From Duganella sp. BuS-21 (GTDB lineage Bacteria > Pseudomonadota > Gammaproteobacteria > Burkholderiales > Burkholderiaceae_D): a DNA stretch of 64,000 nucleotides. The stretch covers positions 3,906,001 through 3,970,000 of the forward strand of contig CP097466.1 in assembly GCA_041874725.1 (NCBI GenBank), given 5' to 3'. Shown here one piece after another: positions 1 through 8,813 of the stretch. The notes beneath the pieces are model-generated. The model searched no databases. It saw only the letters and a list, made by a program, of their open reading frames with translations, and was not told where the DNA came from. Numbering within the stretch: position 1 is the first letter of the stretch; the number at the start of each line of letters is the position of its first letter. The translations under genes and the position numbers were made by a program.

Positions 1-1361
1 GCATCCGGGCTGGCGAAATCGTGGGCGGCATAGCTGCCGCGCTCAGGGTCGAAGCGTCCCAGTTCGGCGCTGCTGCCTATCCAGGTGACGCCGCGCGCGT
101 CGCGATACAACGCCAGCACGATCTCCTTGTTGCTCATATGCCGCTCCAGCCGGGCGTCGCCGCGCAGCCGGGTGACCTTACCGGTAGAGGGATCAAGCCG
201 GTCGATGCCGCCTATACCGGCCAACAGCAGCCCGCCCTTGCCGTCGCTGCACAGGCCATAGATACGGTTGTCGTGCAAGGTGTGCGCATCGCCGGGGATG
301 TGGAAGTAGCGGCTGAAGCCACCGCTGGCCAGGTCGGCGCGGCGCACGCCGGCGGTCCAGCTGCCGACCCACAGCGTGCCGCTATGATCCTGGAACAGGC
401 TCGATACCTCGTTGCCCGCGCTCTGGTGCGGATCGGCCGGTACTGTGACGAAGCGGCGCTGGCTCGCGTCCCAACGATGCAGGCCGTTGGTATTGGTGCC
501 CAGCCACAGCGTGTTGTCGCGGTCCTGCACCAGCGCCGTCACCAGTCCCGGCGCCAATCCATCGGCCGGACCGAATACATGGCGCGGCATGCCGGGTACT
601 CCCAGCTGCCAGCTGACCAGTCCATCCATAGTCACCAGCCACAACACCTGGCGCTGGTCGATGCGCAATTGCTGCACCTCGTTGAGCGGCGCATTGGGCT
701 TGGTCGGCGCGTCGATGCGGAAGTGTTGAAAGCCGGTGGCGCCGGCGGCCAGGCGGTCCAGCCCCTGCTTCAGGCCGACCCACAGTCCGCCCTCGGCGTC
801 GAGCGCCAGCGCGTTCACGTGGTCATTGGCCAGGCTGGCGGCGTTGGCGGGATCGTGGCGCAGCACCTTGTAGCGGCCCGATTCCGGGTTGAAGTGATGG
901 ACGCCATCGCTGGTGCCCAGCCACAGCTGGCCGTAGCCGTCGCTGATGATGGCCTGCACCTGCTGCCGCCCGGCGCGTCCCGGGCCGGCGCTGGCGGGAA
1001 AGCTGGTGAAGTCGCCACTGGCCGGATCGAAGCGCTGCAAGCCGCCGCGCGTGCCTACCCACAGGCGGTTCTTCTTGTCGACGTGGAGCGCCTGCACCCA
1101 GTTGTCGGCCAGGCTGCGCGAGTCGTTGGGTATGGTGCGGTAGACAGTAACGCGATAACCATCGTAACGGCTCAAGCCATGCTGGCTGCCGAACCACATA
1201 TAGCCCTGCTGGTCCTGCACGATGGCGGTAACGGTTTCCTGCGCCAGACCGTCCTTGACGCTCAGCTGCTCGAAGTTGAGGGTGCGCGGCACCACCGCCA
1301 GCGCCGCAGTGTGCAACAGCCACGCGCAGCACAGCAGCAAGGCGTGGCGCAGCATCGGCAT
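1..1361 (-). CDS. Beta-propeller two-component sensor, N-terminal part (cut by window edge)
   Basis: About 453 N-terminal residues are present; the rest lies beyond the left edge. After a hydrophobic signal segment (first ~22 residues) the protein is a run of propeller-blade repeats of the Reg_prop type, recognisable by recurring motifs such as LWVGTRGGLQRFD, LWLGTSDGV, LWVGLKQGLDRL, LWLGTNTNGLHRW and LWVGSWTAGVRR. In this family the periplasmic propeller is followed by a Y_Y_Y domain, a membrane helix and a histidine kinase or GGDEF output, none of which can be seen here. It starts 10 bp after the stop of the response regulator upstream, so the two form a two-component operon. A second ATG at 1355 is in the same frame. 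The ligand is unknown; carbohydrates are common for this sensor class. Confidence 0.85.
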   Translation of the reverse strand, partial: MPMLRHALLLCCAWLLHTAALAVVPRTLNFEQLSVKDGLAQETVTAIVQDQQGYMWFGSQHGLSRYDGYRVTVYRTIPNDSRSLADNWVQALHVDKKNRLWVGTRGGLQRFDPASGDFTSFPASAGPGRAGRQQVQAIISDGYGQLWLGTSDGVHHFNPESGRYKVLRHDPANAASLANDHVNALALDAEGGLWVGLKQGLDRLAAGATGFQHFRIDAPTKPNAPLNEVQQLRIDQRQVLWLVTMDGLVSWQLGVPGMPRHVFGPADGLAPGLVTALVQDRDNTLWLGTNTNGLHRWDASQRRFVTVPADPHQSAGNEVSSLFQDHSGTLWVGSWTAGVRRADLASGGFSRYFHIPGDAHTLHDNRIYGLCSDGKGGLLLAGIGGIDRLDPSTGKVTRLRGDARLERHMSNKEIVLALYRDARGVTWIGSSAELGRFDPERGSYAAHDFASPD

Positions 1362-1371
1362 GGCAGCCGGC

Positions 1372-2082
1372 TTACGCCGGCGAGACGGCGACATCGGCCG
1401 AGAACACATAGCCCGCGCCGCGCACGGTCTTGATCAGCGACGGCTGCTTGCCGTCGTCATTCAAACGCAAACGCAGTTTGCTGATCTGGACATCCAGCGA
1501 ACGGTCCAGCGGACCGGCGTCGCGGCCGCGCGTCTGTTCACACAACACGCTGCGGTCGAGGATATCGCCCGGATGCTCGACGAAGTATTTGAGCAGCTGG
1601 TAATCCAGGCCGGTCAGCGGCACCAGCGCACCGGCGCTGTCGGTCACGGTGCGCTCCAGCAGATCCAGCGTGAAGCCGACAAAGCGGTAATAGCGCGTGA
1701 CGTTCTGGGTGTCGATGCCGGCACGGCGCAACAGCGACTTGATACGCGCCAGCAGCTCGCGCGGGTCGTAGGGCTTGCCGATGTAATCGTCCGCGCCCAG
1801 CTCCAGGCCGACGATGCGGTCGGCGCCATCGGAGATCGCGGTCAGCATGATGATCGGCAGGTTGGAGCGGCGCCGCACCTCTTTGCACAGCACAAAGCCG
1901 TCCGTGTCGGGCAGCATCACATCAAGGATCACCAGGGCCAGTTGGTCGGCCAGGCGGGAAAACTCGGATTGGAAGGTCAGGCCGTCCGGGGCCAAGGTCA
2001 CTTCGAACTGGTGTTTTTCCAGATAGGTCTTCAGCAGCGCGCCGGCCTTCTGGTCATCCTCCGCAATCAATATCTTGCGCAT
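1372..2082 (-). CDS. OmpR-family response regulator
   Basis: A 236-residue DNA-binding regulator. The receiver domain (about 1-120) has the acidic pair D9/D10, phospho-acceptor D54 in LDVMLPDTDG, T81 and K103 in GKPYDP. A winged-helix Trans_reg_C domain follows (about 135-230), ending with the typical IKTVRGAGYVF strand. It is the first gene of an operon with the propeller sensor kinase, which presumably phosphorylates it. The start fits the family, whose members usually begin with a few residues before the first strand (MRKILIAEDD). No other receiver gene lies nearby, so the pairing is a safe inference; the target genes are not known. Confidence 0.93.
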   Translation of the reverse strand: MRKILIAEDDQKAGALLKTYLEKHQFEVTLAPDGLTFQSEFSRLADQLALVILDVMLPDTDGFVLCKEVRRRSNLPIIMLTAISDGADRIVGLELGADDYIGKPYDPRELLARIKSLLRRAGIDTQNVTRYYRFVGFTLDLLERTVTDSAGALVPLTGLDYQLLKYFVEHPGDILDRSVLCEQTRGRDAGPLDRSLDVQISKLRLRLNDDGKQPSLIKTVRGAGYVFSADVAVSPA

Positions 2083-2143
2083 GCAGCTTCCTGTCCGATG
2101 GGTTCAAGTCAAATCGCGCCTCAGTATAACCACAAGGCGGCAG

Positions 2144-2176
2144 AAAGAAAAAGCCGGCGCCCGGCGGGGCACCGGC
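2144..2176 (-). terminator. Putative rho-independent terminator, minus strand
   Basis: Read on the minus strand, a GC-rich hairpin (arms GCCGGTGCC and GGCGCCGGC, one G-U pair) is followed by a T-rich run TTTTTCTTTC. No intact minus-strand gene lies directly upstream, so it may be left over from a lost gene. Confidence 0.45.
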
Positions 2177-2400
2177 CAAGAAAGGAAGCACCAATGGAAG
2201 GGATAGGTGATTCCATATTGCAAATTTATTCTATCACCGGCTTTCCAGCCTGGCGAACCTCCCTTAAGGCATTGATTTTCTTAGGAAATGCGCGTGTGGC
2301 ATTACATTTCCTTACCCGCGCCACCGCCCTCAGTGGCATTCGCCGCGACAGCCGCTGCCAACGGCTTACAAAACTTAACAAAAAAGACCAATCGTCCGCT

Positions 2401-2532
2401 AATGCCGTTAAGTTAAGCGATGTCGTCCCGGCGAAAGCCGGGATCCATGCTGAGTTAGCCGGGCATGCGCCTCATGGATTCCCGCATGCGCGGGAATGAC
2501 GAAGCCTATTTTCAGCTTAACGTAACGGCATT
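2401..2532. mobile_element. MITE-like 132-bp palindromic element with 14-bp direct repeats
   Basis: The element starts AATGCCGTTAAGTTAAGC and ends GCTTAACGTAACGGCATT, an 18-bp terminal inverted repeat with one mismatch. It is flanked by perfect 14-bp direct copies of ACCAATCGTCCGCT at 2387-2400 and 2533-2546, as expected for a target duplication. Inside are two further hairpins (TCCCGGC-GAAA-GCCGGGA and TTCCCGC-ATGC-GCGGGAA) facing each other; this GTCRTYCC..CCGGGATCCAT type of motif is a widespread intergenic repeat in proteobacteria. There is no coding capacity, so movement would need an external transposase. Confidence 0.7.
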
Positions 2533-2612
2533 ACCAATCGTCCGCTGCTTTTATGAAAGGAATGACATTTAATAACGCAAAAAAGCACTATCGCTCTTTT
2601 ATACGAGGATAG

Positions 2613-2819
2613 CTTGACTCCGATACCGTTGCGCCTGGAAGCCATGGTGCATTCGACAAATGCCTAAACGCCGGCAAGGCGCCGCAACTGATCGATGACA
2701 TCATCCCGCACTTCGGCCGGCTGGAAGAGATCATCGCACCGATCCTGTTACTGGCCGGCCCGGCGGCGACGTACATCACCGGCACCATCATCGATACCGA
2801 CGGCTGCTCCAACGCATAA
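2613..2819 (+). pseudogene. Short-chain dehydrogenase C-terminal relic
   Basis: A 68-codon open stretch without a plausible start ends with the typical SDR C-terminus: PAATYITGTIIDTDGCSNA matches the family's 'YITGQVIxVDGG' strand. The Rossmann fold and the YxxxK active site are missing. It lies in a gene-poor zone between the MITE-like element and a dispersed repeat, consistent with local decay. Confidence 0.6.
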
Positions 2820-2855
2820 AACAGCGCGGATCGGGCTCCACGCACCTCCCATCCC

Positions 2856-2992
2856 CGTTGGCGACTCAACAGTCGTCCTGAACAGCACTCCGAACGAAAG
2901 GGTCAGCCCCCTAGGGGTCTGACCCTGGCCGCAGCGGTGTGCGGGTTGGCTTGGTGCCGCGTGCCTTTAAAACGACAAGCAACGTCAAGCCC
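2856..2992 (+). repeat. Dispersed repeat, copy A
   Basis: About 137 bp that recur in inverted orientation at 60868-61002 with roughly 90% identity by eye. The centre is an imperfect palindrome, AGGGTCAGCCCC-CTAGGGGTCTGACCCT (2899-2926). On the opposite strand both copies keep an open frame ending ..KARGTxPTRTPLxPGSDP before a stop at the palindrome. In this copy that frame continues on its 5' side into coding-like sequence (GMTIFKAADLAEAITMGL, about 2985-3055). The remaining sequence to 3160 shows no gene on the plus strand. Confidence 0.75.
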
Positions 2993-3160
2993 ATCGTGAT
3001 CGCTTCCGCCAGATCGGCCGCCTTGAAGATGGTCATGCCGCCGTCGGCCTGCACGCCGTTCAGTCCTCCCTCTTGGTTCACTTATACCTCTTACGCATGA
3101 ATAGCTGAGTAGGATATCGGTGGGCTACAATGCAATTTAATACACAACACGGACCCGGAC

Positions 3161-4969
3161 ATGGCCCACGGCATACTGCTCCACATGATGTTTTACCTGG
3201 CGGCGGCGGTATTGCTGGTGCCGCTGGCCAAGCGCACCGGCATGGGCGCCGTGCTCGGCTACCTGATGGCCGGCGCGCTGATCGGCCCTTGGGGCCTGTC
3301 GTTGATCGGTAATGTGGAGGACGTGCTGAGCATCTCCGAATTCGGCGTGGTGCTGATGCTGTTCCTGATCGGCCTGGAACTGGAACCGAAAAAGCTGTGG
3401 GCGCTGCGCCGTCCCATCTTCGGCTGGGGCGGCGCCCAGGTGCTGGTCGTCAGCGCCGGTCTGGCGGGCCTGGCGCTGGCCTTCGGCGTCGACAGCAAGG
3501 TCGCCATCGTCGCCGGCCTCGGGCTGTCGCTGTCGTCCACCGCCATCGTGCTGGCCACGCTGGGCGAACGCAAGCTGATGCCGAGCCCGGCCGGTTCGGC
3601 CAGCTTCTCCATCCTGCTGCTGCAGGACATCGCGGCGATTCCAATGATCGCGCTGGTGCCCCTGCTGGCGGGCGTGGCGTCCGACACCAGCGACGCCGGC
3701 TGGCAGCGCGCGGTCAAGCTGGTGGCCGTGATGCTGACCTTGATTGCGGTGGGCCGCTGCCTGGTCAATCCGGTGATGCGCTTCATCGCCCGCACCGGCC
3801 TGCGTGAGTTGTTCACCGCATTTGCGCTGCTGCTGGTGATCGGCATCTGCCTGCTGATGGAATGGGTCGGCCTGTCGCTGGCGCTCGGCACCTTCAGCGC
3901 CGGCGTGTTGCTGGCCGATTCGGAATACCGCCACCAGTTGGTGAGCGACCTGGAGCCGTTCAAGGGACTGCTGCTCGGCCTGTTCTTCATGGCGGTCGGC
4001 ATGTCGGCCGATTTCGGCGTGCTGCGCGACCATCCGCTGCTGGTGCCGGCGCTGGCCGCCGCCCTGATCCTGTGCAAGGGCGCGCTGCTGTACGGCATGA
4101 GCCGCTGGTTCGACATTCCGCGTGGCCAACGTCTGTTCTTCGCCTTGCTGATGTCGCAGGGTGGCGAATTCGCCTTCGTGGTGTTTGGCGCCGCGACCGA
4201 AGCCAAGGTGCTGCCGCCCGACGTCTCGGCCATGCTGGTGATGGTGGTGACGCTGTCGATGGTGGCCACGCCGCTGCTGTTGCTGGCGCATGACAAGCTG
4301 GTGGCGCCGCACCTGCGCACCGCCAGGAAGAAACGCGCGCCGGACGCCATCGCGGTCGAGAACCCGGTCATCATCGCCGGCTTCGGCCGCTTCGGCCAGA
4401 TCATCGGCCGCCTGCTGGCGGCCAACCGCATCGGCGTGACCGTGCTCGATCACGATCCGGACCAGATCGAATTGCTGCGCAAGTTCGGCTACGAGGTGTT
4501 CTACGGCGATGCTACCCGCATCGACCTGCTGGAGGCGGCCGGCATCGGCAAAGCCCGGGCGCTGGTGGTGGCGGTCGACGACGTCGATGCCAGCCTGAAG
4601 CTGATCGACGCCGTGCGCGAGCGTCTGCCGTCGCTCACTATTCTGGCGCGGGCACGTAACGTCAGCCATTATTACGACCTGCTGGACCGCAACGTCACCC
4701 TGATCGAGCGCGAGACCTTCGAGGCGGCCTTGCAGCTGGGCGCCGGCGTGCTGCAAGAACTCGGCTTCGCGCCCGAACGCGCGCAGCACGCGGCCAGCGT
4801 GTTCCGCACCCACAACCTGAAGATGCTGATGGAAGTCTATCCGCACCAGCAAGACCAGGACACCATCATCTCGCTGACGCGCAAGGGCCGGCTGGAACTG
4901 GAAGAAATGTTCGCCGGCGATGCGGCCGCGTTCAATCAGGCCGGAACGGCGACAAAATCGGAAGCTTAG
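3161..4969 (+). CDS. CPA2-type K+/H+ antiporter with TrkA-N domain (KefB/KefC-like)
   Basis: A 602-residue inner-membrane cation:proton antiporter. About twelve transmembrane helices occupy residues 5-380, including GALIGPWGLSL and LMLFLIGLELEP, typical of the Na_H_Exchanger/KefB group. A cytoplasmic TrkA-N (RCK) domain begins near 403 with the nucleotide-binding motif GFGRFGQIIGRLL. Full-length Kef proteins are about 600 residues, so it is complete. Kef systems are glutathione-gated potassium efflux channels that protect against electrophiles, but no KefF/KefG ancillary gene is adjacent, so glutathione control is not proven. The gene stands alone; the hybrid kinase follows after 49 bp in the same direction. 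Confidence 0.9.
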   Translation: MAHGILLHMMFYLAAAVLLVPLAKRTGMGAVLGYLMAGALIGPWGLSLIGNVEDVLSISEFGVVLMLFLIGLELEPKKLWALRRPIFGWGGAQVLVVSAGLAGLALAFGVDSKVAIVAGLGLSLSSTAIVLATLGERKLMPSPAGSASFSILLLQDIAAIPMIALVPLLAGVASDTSDAGWQRAVKLVAVMLTLIAVGRCLVNPVMRFIARTGLRELFTAFALLLVIGICLLMEWVGLSLALGTFSAGVLLADSEYRHQLVSDLEPFKGLLLGLFFMAVGMSADFGVLRDHPLLVPALAAALILCKGALLYGMSRWFDIPRGQRLFFALLMSQGGEFAFVVFGAATEAKVLPPDVSAMLVMVVTLSMVATPLLLLAHDKLVAPHLRTARKKRAPDAIAVENPVIIAGFGRFGQIIGRLLAANRIGVTVLDHDPDQIELLRKFGYEVFYGDATRIDLLEAAGIGKARALVVAVDDVDASLKLIDAVRERLPSLTILARARNVSHYYDLLDRNVTLIERETFEAALQLGAGVLQELGFAPERAQHAASVFRTHNLKMLMEVYPHQQDQDTIISLTRKGRLELEEMFAGDAAAFNQAGTATKSEA

Positions 4970-5018
4970 GCAATATGCTTTAAAATGAGCGCTCACTCAG
5001 CTCGCGTCCGATCCGCAC

Positions 5019-8000
5019 ATGCCCCAGCACCATCTGCAGCCTGTAAATTCCGAAGATGTCAGCTGGCTCAGCGGCGGTGGCGAGATGGCGGCGCTGATCA
5101 GGAATATCGATTGGTCGCAGACGCCGCTGGGACCGCTGCACACCTGGCCGCAAAGCTTGCGCACCACGGTCAGCCTGTGCCTGTCGTCGACCTTCCCCAT
5201 CCTGGTGGCGTGGGGGCCGGAGTACATCCAGATCTACAACGAGGCCTACCGCCCCATCTGCGGCGGCAAGCATCCGGCCTCGATGGGCGAGCCGTTCAAG
5301 GTGTGCTGGGCCACCGCCTTGCCCGTGGTCGGCGACAAGTTCGACCGCGCGCAACAGGGCGAAGGCACGTATATCCGCGACCAGCGCATGTTCCTCGACC
5401 GCTACGGCTATCTGGAAGAAGCGTTCATGACGTTTTCCTTCTCGCCGATCCGCGACGAGTCCGGCGAGGTGGGCGGGATCTTCCACCCGATCACGGAAAC
5501 CACGGAAGTCGTGCTGAATGCCCGCCGGACGCAGAGCTTGCGCGACCTGAGCGCCGCCATCGACGGCGCCCGTACCGTGGAAGACATCGGACGCCAGCTC
5601 AGCGCTCACGGCGGCGACCTGGCGCTCGACTTGCCGTTCCTGCTGTTCTACCAGCTCGACGGCGAGGCGGGCCATTTGTATCTGCGCGGCGCCCACGGCA
5701 TCGCCGCCGGCAGCCCGCTGGCGCCGGAGACGCTCCCCTTCGATGATGAGTACTGGGCGTTCACGCGCGCTGCGTCCGGCCGCGAGATGCAGCAGCAGGA
5801 CGGCCTGGCCGCACGCTTCGAGGGTACAAGTTGCGGCCCCTACGAGGAAGCGCCGCAGTCCGCCATGGTATTGCCGCTAACCCTGCCCGGCCAGCAGCAC
5901 CCGTTCGGTTTCGTGGTGGCCGGCATCAGCGCCCGGCGCGCGCTGGACGCGCCCTACCTGAACTTCTTCGCGCTCCTGACGGCGGCCTTCAACACCGCCG
6001 TCGGCAACGTCACCGCCTATGAGCAGGAACAGCGCCGCGTCGAGGAACTGGCCCGCATCGACCGCGCCAAAACCGCGTTCTTCTCGAATGTGTCGCACGA
6101 ATTCCGCACGCCGCTGACCCTGATTCTCGGCCCGCTCGACGACGCCCTGGCCAGCGACGGGCTATCCGCACCGCAACGGCAGCGCATCGAGAGCACCCAT
6201 CGCAATGCCTTGCGCCTGCTGAAGCTGGTCAATTCCCTGCTGGACTTCTCGCGCATCGAGGCCGGCCGGGTCCGCGCCACCTACCTGCCGGTCGACCTGA
6301 CGCAGCAAACCAAAGACCTTGCCAGTGTGTTTGAATCGGCGATGGAAAAAGGCGGCCTGACCTACACCCTTGATCTGCAACCGTTGCCGGAAAAAGTCTA
6401 CGTCGACCGGGACATGTGGGAAAAGATCGTATTGAACTTGCTGTCCAACGCCTTCAAGTTCACGCTGAACGGCGGCGTGCGTGTCACGCTGGGCGAGCAC
6501 AACGGCATGGCGCGACTGTCGGTGAGCGACACCGGCAGCGGCATAGCGGAGCATGAACTGCCGCGCGTGTTCGAGCGCTTCCATCGCATTGAAGGCGCAT
6601 CGGGCCGCAGCCTGGAGGGCAGCGGCATCGGCCTGGCCTTGATCCAGGAACTGGTGCGGCTGCACGGCGGCGCCATCGGCGTGCAGAGCGAATTCGGGGT
6701 CGGCAGCCGCTTTGACGTCGACCTCCACTTCGGCCACAGCCACCTGCCGGCGGATCGCATCGCCGATACGGAAGTCGGCACGCCGCGCATGGGCGCGGCC
6801 TTCCTGGAGGAAGCCCTGCGCTGGCTGCCCGACCAGGACACGGGCCGTAGCCAGCCAGCAGTCGAGGACAGTCTGGCGCTGCTGCAAGCGGCCGCCGAAC
6901 GCCCGCGCATTTTGATCGCGGACGACAACAGCGACATGCGGGCCTACCTGAAATCACTGCTGGCGCCGCATGCAGAGGTAATCGTCTGCGGCGACGGTGA
7001 AGCCGCCTTCCAAGCGTTGTCCCACCAGCAGCCCGACCTGCTGCTGAGCGACGTCATGATGCCCAAGCTCGATGGCTTCGGCCTGATCGCCCGCATCCGG
7101 GCTGACGAGGCACTGCGGCAATTGCCGGTGATCCTGCTGTCCGCCCGCGCCGGCGAGGAAGCCAAGGTCGAAGGTTTGCGCGCCGGCGCCGACGACTACC
7201 TGGTCAAGCCCTTCTCCACCAGCGAATTGCTGGCGCGGGTGCGGCGCCAAATCGCTCAGGGGCGGGCGCGCCAGCTGCAGCAAAGCCAGGCCAGCGCCCG
7301 CGATGCCTATGTGCGTTCGCTGATCGACACCTCGCCGGCGATCCTGTGGACCACCGACGTCGACGGCCAGTGCACGTATTTGAGCCAGCGCTGGTACGAC
7401 TACACCGGCCGCACGCCGCAGCAGGACCTGGGCCTGGGCTGGCTGGAAAATATCCATCCCGACGACCTTGAGCGTTCCAGCAACATCTTCCTGGCCGCGA
7501 ATGCGGCGCGCACGCCGTTCTCGATGGATTATCGGCTGCGCCGCCATGACGGCGAATACCGCTGGTGCGTGGATGCCGGCATGCCGCACACGGATGACGC
7601 CGGCGTGGCGGTCGGCTTTGTCGGCAGCGTGATCGACATCCATGATCGCATCCTGCTGCAGGAATCGCAACAGAGCCTGGCGCTTGAATTGACGCAAAAG
7701 AACCGCATGCAAAGCGATTTTCTGTTCACGCTGGCGCATGAATTGCGCAATCCGCTGGCGCCGATCCGCGCCGGGCTGGAGCTGATGCGCACGGTGCCGG
7801 CGGCGCCCAAGGCCGAACAAATCCAGACCGTGATGCGGCGCCAGGTCGACCACATGGTGCATCTGGTGGACGATTTGATGGACATGGCCAGGCTGACCGA
7901 AGGCAAAGTGACGTTGCAGCGCGCCGACGTGGCGCTGGCGGCCGTGGTGCAGGACGCGATTGCGATGAGCACGCCGCTGGTCGACGCCGCCCAGCATCGC

Positions 8001-8813
8001 CTGAGCGTAAGCCTGCCGTCGTCATCGCTCACGCTGCATATCGATCCGCACCGCATCACGCAAGTGTTGAGCAACCTGATCAACAACGCCGCGAAATACA
8101 CGCCGCCCGGCGGCGATATCGAGATCGCCGCCGGGCGGCGCGACGACGAGCTGGCGATCACCGTGACCGACAACGGCATCGGCATCGACGCCGCTCTGCT
8201 GCCGACCATATTCGACATGTATGCGCAGGTGCCGTCGGCCGAACGCATGGCTCAGGGCGGACTCGGCGTCGGGCTGAACCTGGTGCGCCAACTGGTGCAA
8301 TTGCACGGCGGCCGCGTCAGGGTCGAAAGCGGCGGTACGGCCCAAGGGAGTTGCTTTACCGTCTGGCTGCCCTTGCCGCTGGAGAGCGCCGAAGCGGCGC
8401 CGCCGCCGGAAACACCGGCAGCATCCCAGACGGCAGCGTCATCCACGCTGCGCATCCTGGTCGTCGATGACAATGTGGACGCGGCGGAAATCCTGGCCGC
8501 GCTGCTCGAATACGGCGGCCATCAGGTGACGGTGACGCACGACGGCGCGTCCGCCATGGCCAGTGTGGCCTCCGACCCGCCGCAAGTGGTGTTGCTGGAC
8601 ATCGGCCTGCCGGACATGAGCGGCTACCAGGCCGCGCCCCGGCTGCGCGGCATGTACGGCATGGCGCAGGCGACCTTGATTGCGCTCACCGGCTGGGGCA
8701 CGGAATCGGACAAACAGCGCTCAAGCGCCGCCGGCTTCGATCATCACCTGACCAAGCCGGCCGATGTCACGCAACTCATGTCCTTGCTCGACGAGATTGC
8801 TGCCAGCCGCTAA
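5019..8813 (+). CDS. Double hybrid sensor histidine kinase (PAS-GAF-HK-REC-PAS-HK-REC)
   Basis: A 1264-residue soluble kinase with two complete kinase cores in one chain. In order: an N-terminal PAS-like segment (about 20-165), a GAF-like region (170-335), a first HisKA/HATPase (H360 in NVSHEFRTPLT; N box near 475), a receiver (phospho-acceptor D678 in LLSDVMMPK), a PAS domain (about 765-890, RWYDYTGRTPQ), a second HisKA/HATPase (H907 in LAHELRNPLAP) and a terminal receiver (D1194 in LLDIGLPD). There is no transmembrane helix, so it senses cytoplasmic signals. No output domain is present: the phosphoryl group must pass to a separate partner. The last codons overlap the converging oxidoreductase gene. 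Confidence 0.9.
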   Translation: MPQHHLQPVNSEDVSWLSGGGEMAALIRNIDWSQTPLGPLHTWPQSLRTTVSLCLSSTFPILVAWGPEYIQIYNEAYRPICGGKHPASMGEPFKVCWATALPVVGDKFDRAQQGEGTYIRDQRMFLDRYGYLEEAFMTFSFSPIRDESGEVGGIFHPITETTEVVLNARRTQSLRDLSAAIDGARTVEDIGRQLSAHGGDLALDLPFLLFYQLDGEAGHLYLRGAHGIAAGSPLAPETLPFDDEYWAFTRAASGREMQQQDGLAARFEGTSCGPYEEAPQSAMVLPLTLPGQQHPFGFVVAGISARRALDAPYLNFFALLTAAFNTAVGNVTAYEQEQRRVEELARIDRAKTAFFSNVSHEFRTPLTLILGPLDDALASDGLSAPQRQRIESTHRNALRLLKLVNSLLDFSRIEAGRVRATYLPVDLTQQTKDLASVFESAMEKGGLTYTLDLQPLPEKVYVDRDMWEKIVLNLLSNAFKFTLNGGVRVTLGEHNGMARLSVSDTGSGIAEHELPRVFERFHRIEGASGRSLEGSGIGLALIQELVRLHGGAIGVQSEFGVGSRFDVDLHFGHSHLPADRIADTEVGTPRMGAAFLEEALRWLPDQDTGRSQPAVEDSLALLQAAAERPRILIADDNSDMRAYLKSLLAPHAEVIVCGDGEAAFQALSHQQPDLLLSDVMMPKLDGFGLIARIRADEALRQLPVILLSARAGEEAKVEGLRAGADDYLVKPFSTSELLARVRRQIAQGRARQLQQSQASARDAYVRSLIDTSPAILWTTDVDGQCTYLSQRWYDYTGRTPQQDLGLGWLENIHPDDLERSSNIFLAANAARTPFSMDYRLRRHDGEYRWCVDAGMPHTDDAGVAVGFVGSVIDIHDRILLQESQQSLALELTQKNRMQSDFLFTLAHELRNPLAPIRAGLELMRTVPAAPKAEQIQTVMRRQVDHMVHLVDDLMDMARLTEGKVTLQRADVALAAVVQDAIAMSTPLVDAAQHRLSVSLPSSSLTLHIDPHRITQVLSNLINNAAKYTPPGGDIEIAAGRRDDELAITVTDNGIGIDAALLPTIFDMYAQVPSAERMAQGGLGVGLNLVRQLVQLHGGRVRVESGGTAQGSCFTVWLPLPLESAEAAPPPETPAASQTAASSTLRILVVDDNVDAAEILAALLEYGGHQVTVTHDGASAMASVASDPPQVVLLDIGLPDMSGYQAAPRLRGMYGMAQATLIALTGWGTESDKQRSSAAGFDHHLTKPADVTQLMSLLDEIAASR

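Noticed and set aside
3137..4996. Long minus-strand open frame rich in Gln and His opposite the antiporter
   Set aside because: Low-complexity composition typical of the antisense of GC-rich coding sequence; the plus strand encodes a clear antiporter.
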